A stretch of 17,160 nt of DNA from Stephanodiscus triporus. Its lineage: Eukaryota > Bacillariophyta > Thalassiosirophyceae > Thalassiosirales > Thalassiosiraceae. Shown here one piece after another: positions 16,446 through 17,160 of the stretch. The stretch covers positions 1 to 17,160 of the forward strand of contig JALLAZ010001313.1 of the NCBI GenBank assembly GCA_036939755.1. Direction: 5' to 3'. How positions within the stretch are numbered: position 1 is the first letter of the stretch; each line of letters opens with the position of its first letter. The notes beneath the pieces are model-generated. The model searched no databases and was not told where the DNA came from. It saw only the letters and a list, made by a program, of their open reading frames with translations. Both the position numbers and the translations under genes were made by a program.

Positions 16446-16990
16446 ATGATGTGCTCTAGAAGAGTTTCATTGCTACTTTTTAACATAATTCCTAGTCATG
16501 GCAACTCTACTTCACACCAAAGGGACTGTCAGTATTGAAGTCTGGTCCCGCCTTGTTGCAACCTTGATTCAACCCTTATCTGTTTTAGAAAAACCATCAG
16601 AGTGTTCAGGATTCTTTTCATATGATCCAACAAGTAGATAAAGGGAAGTGTTCCCTTACCCCACAGAGACCAGCCATTTTCTGTTGATATTTCACTGTAC
16701 CGGATCCACCATGTCAAATCTTATTTTACTTATACTCAGTATTTATCCCCAACCACTGCCCCCCTTTCATCTTCACCTTCCACCACCCCCTTCTTATGAA
16801 ACATATACGAACCATCAGGTTGACTGTGGCTTCCACTTCTCTTGAAGGTCCCAATTACTTCTCATAATCTACATTCTTCAAGAACCACAACCACAAGACT
16901 ACCACCACTGTTATCACCACATGATGCATCTTGCAGAATTCTTGGATATGTTGGCTTCCCTTATGATACCGCCAGTATCAGAGCTTGGTA
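16446..16990. repeat. Diverged dispersed repeat, copy B
   Basis: Same orientation and block order as copy A (8221-8775); see that entry for the shared blocks. Homology fades left of about 16446 and right of about 16990, where a C-tract begins. Confidence 0.8.
16643..16985 (-). pseudogene. Relic of the NG/KxGxWxG-type domain gene
   Basis: The minus strand shows pieces of the same protein as the gene at 8548-9105, scattered over frames. SDTGGIIREANISKNSA (16932-16982) matches SGTGVISGEAGVSNSSA. After a deletion relative to copy A, GDNSGGSLVVVVLEE (about 16874-16918) matches GDNRRSLVVVVEG. An in-frame stop follows, then VIGTFKRSGSH...HKKGVVEGEDE (about 16770-16858), and finally SEISTENGWSLWGKGTLP (16643-16696), corresponding to SETPPKNG plus GHGTLP. 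Several frameshifts and stops make it a pseudogene. In places it keeps domain positions that copy A has lost (GW intact in one frame). Confidence 0.7.
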
Positions 16991-17002
16991 CCCCCCCCCC
17001 CC
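16991..17002 (+). repeat. C12 homopolymer
   Basis: Twelve C at the right boundary of repeat copy B. Similarity to copy A is not clear beyond it. Confidence 0.9.
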
Positions 17003-17160
17003 ATGGCAGAACAGCAAAACAGCTGTCGCAAAGGGTGTTGTGAGGACGACGATCTGTGAGTAGGGGGTCCGGTGGAAAAAATGAGATTTTTTCAAATGGC
17101 CCCAGTCCCACTTCTGAGTTATCAAAACTACTCTACTAGGTACCAATATGATATCCTGAA

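Overview
The window looks like nuclear DNA of a photosynthetic stramenopile, most likely a (centric) diatom. The best evidence is gene content. A nuclear-style CbbX gene starts with a signal peptide and a textbook ASAFAP plastid-import motif. A fasciclin-domain protein carries a related AAF-TP motif. Small GT-AG introns open with GTGAGT. GC-rich, Asp-, Ser- and Gln-rich coding regions alternate with AT-richer spacers. No bacterial operon features or RNA genes were seen. The species cannot be named from sequence alone.

Layout: 1-1296 has no convincing gene. A THOC7-like mRNA-export subunit (1297-2172, minus) is followed by two tandem paralogues encoding small secreted cysteine-rich proteins of unknown function (2411-3022 and 3588-4217, plus). 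Each has one 102-nt intron at the same place, just after the signal peptide. Next come an ankyrin-repeat, low-complexity protein (4674-6359, minus) and, divergent from it, a HECT-type ubiquitin ligase locus (6657-8237, plus). The HECT locus appears broken: it has a frameshift near 7535 and lacks the C-lobe with the catalytic cysteine. Its homology stops at 8219, within a few bases of the left edge of a segment (about 8221-8775) that recurs in diverged form near the right end of the window (about 16446-16990). Both copies of this segment carry a decaying minus-strand domain of a type I associate with expanded diatom protein families (NG..., KxGxWxG, PPxxGW).

The second half holds a single-pass membrane protein with a polyGln linker, a cadherin-like Ig-fold domain and a seven-bladed FG-GAP-type propeller (9545-11548, plus). 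It is followed by a plastid-targeted fasciclin-domain protein (12398-13405, minus) whose intron carries a (GAGAA)11 microsatellite. Divergent from that is the nuclear-encoded CbbX red-type Rubisco activase (14177-15439, plus). The rest is intergenic DNA and the second copy of the repeat.

The genes do not form one pathway. The clearest functional link is the divergent pair of plastid-targeted genes (fasciclin/CbbX), which could share a 771-bp promoter region. The most unusual features are the HECT breakpoint coinciding with a repeat boundary, a 38-41-nt intron-like insertion flanked by a 14-nt direct repeat, and the tandem secreted family, one member of which has an intron readable in frame.
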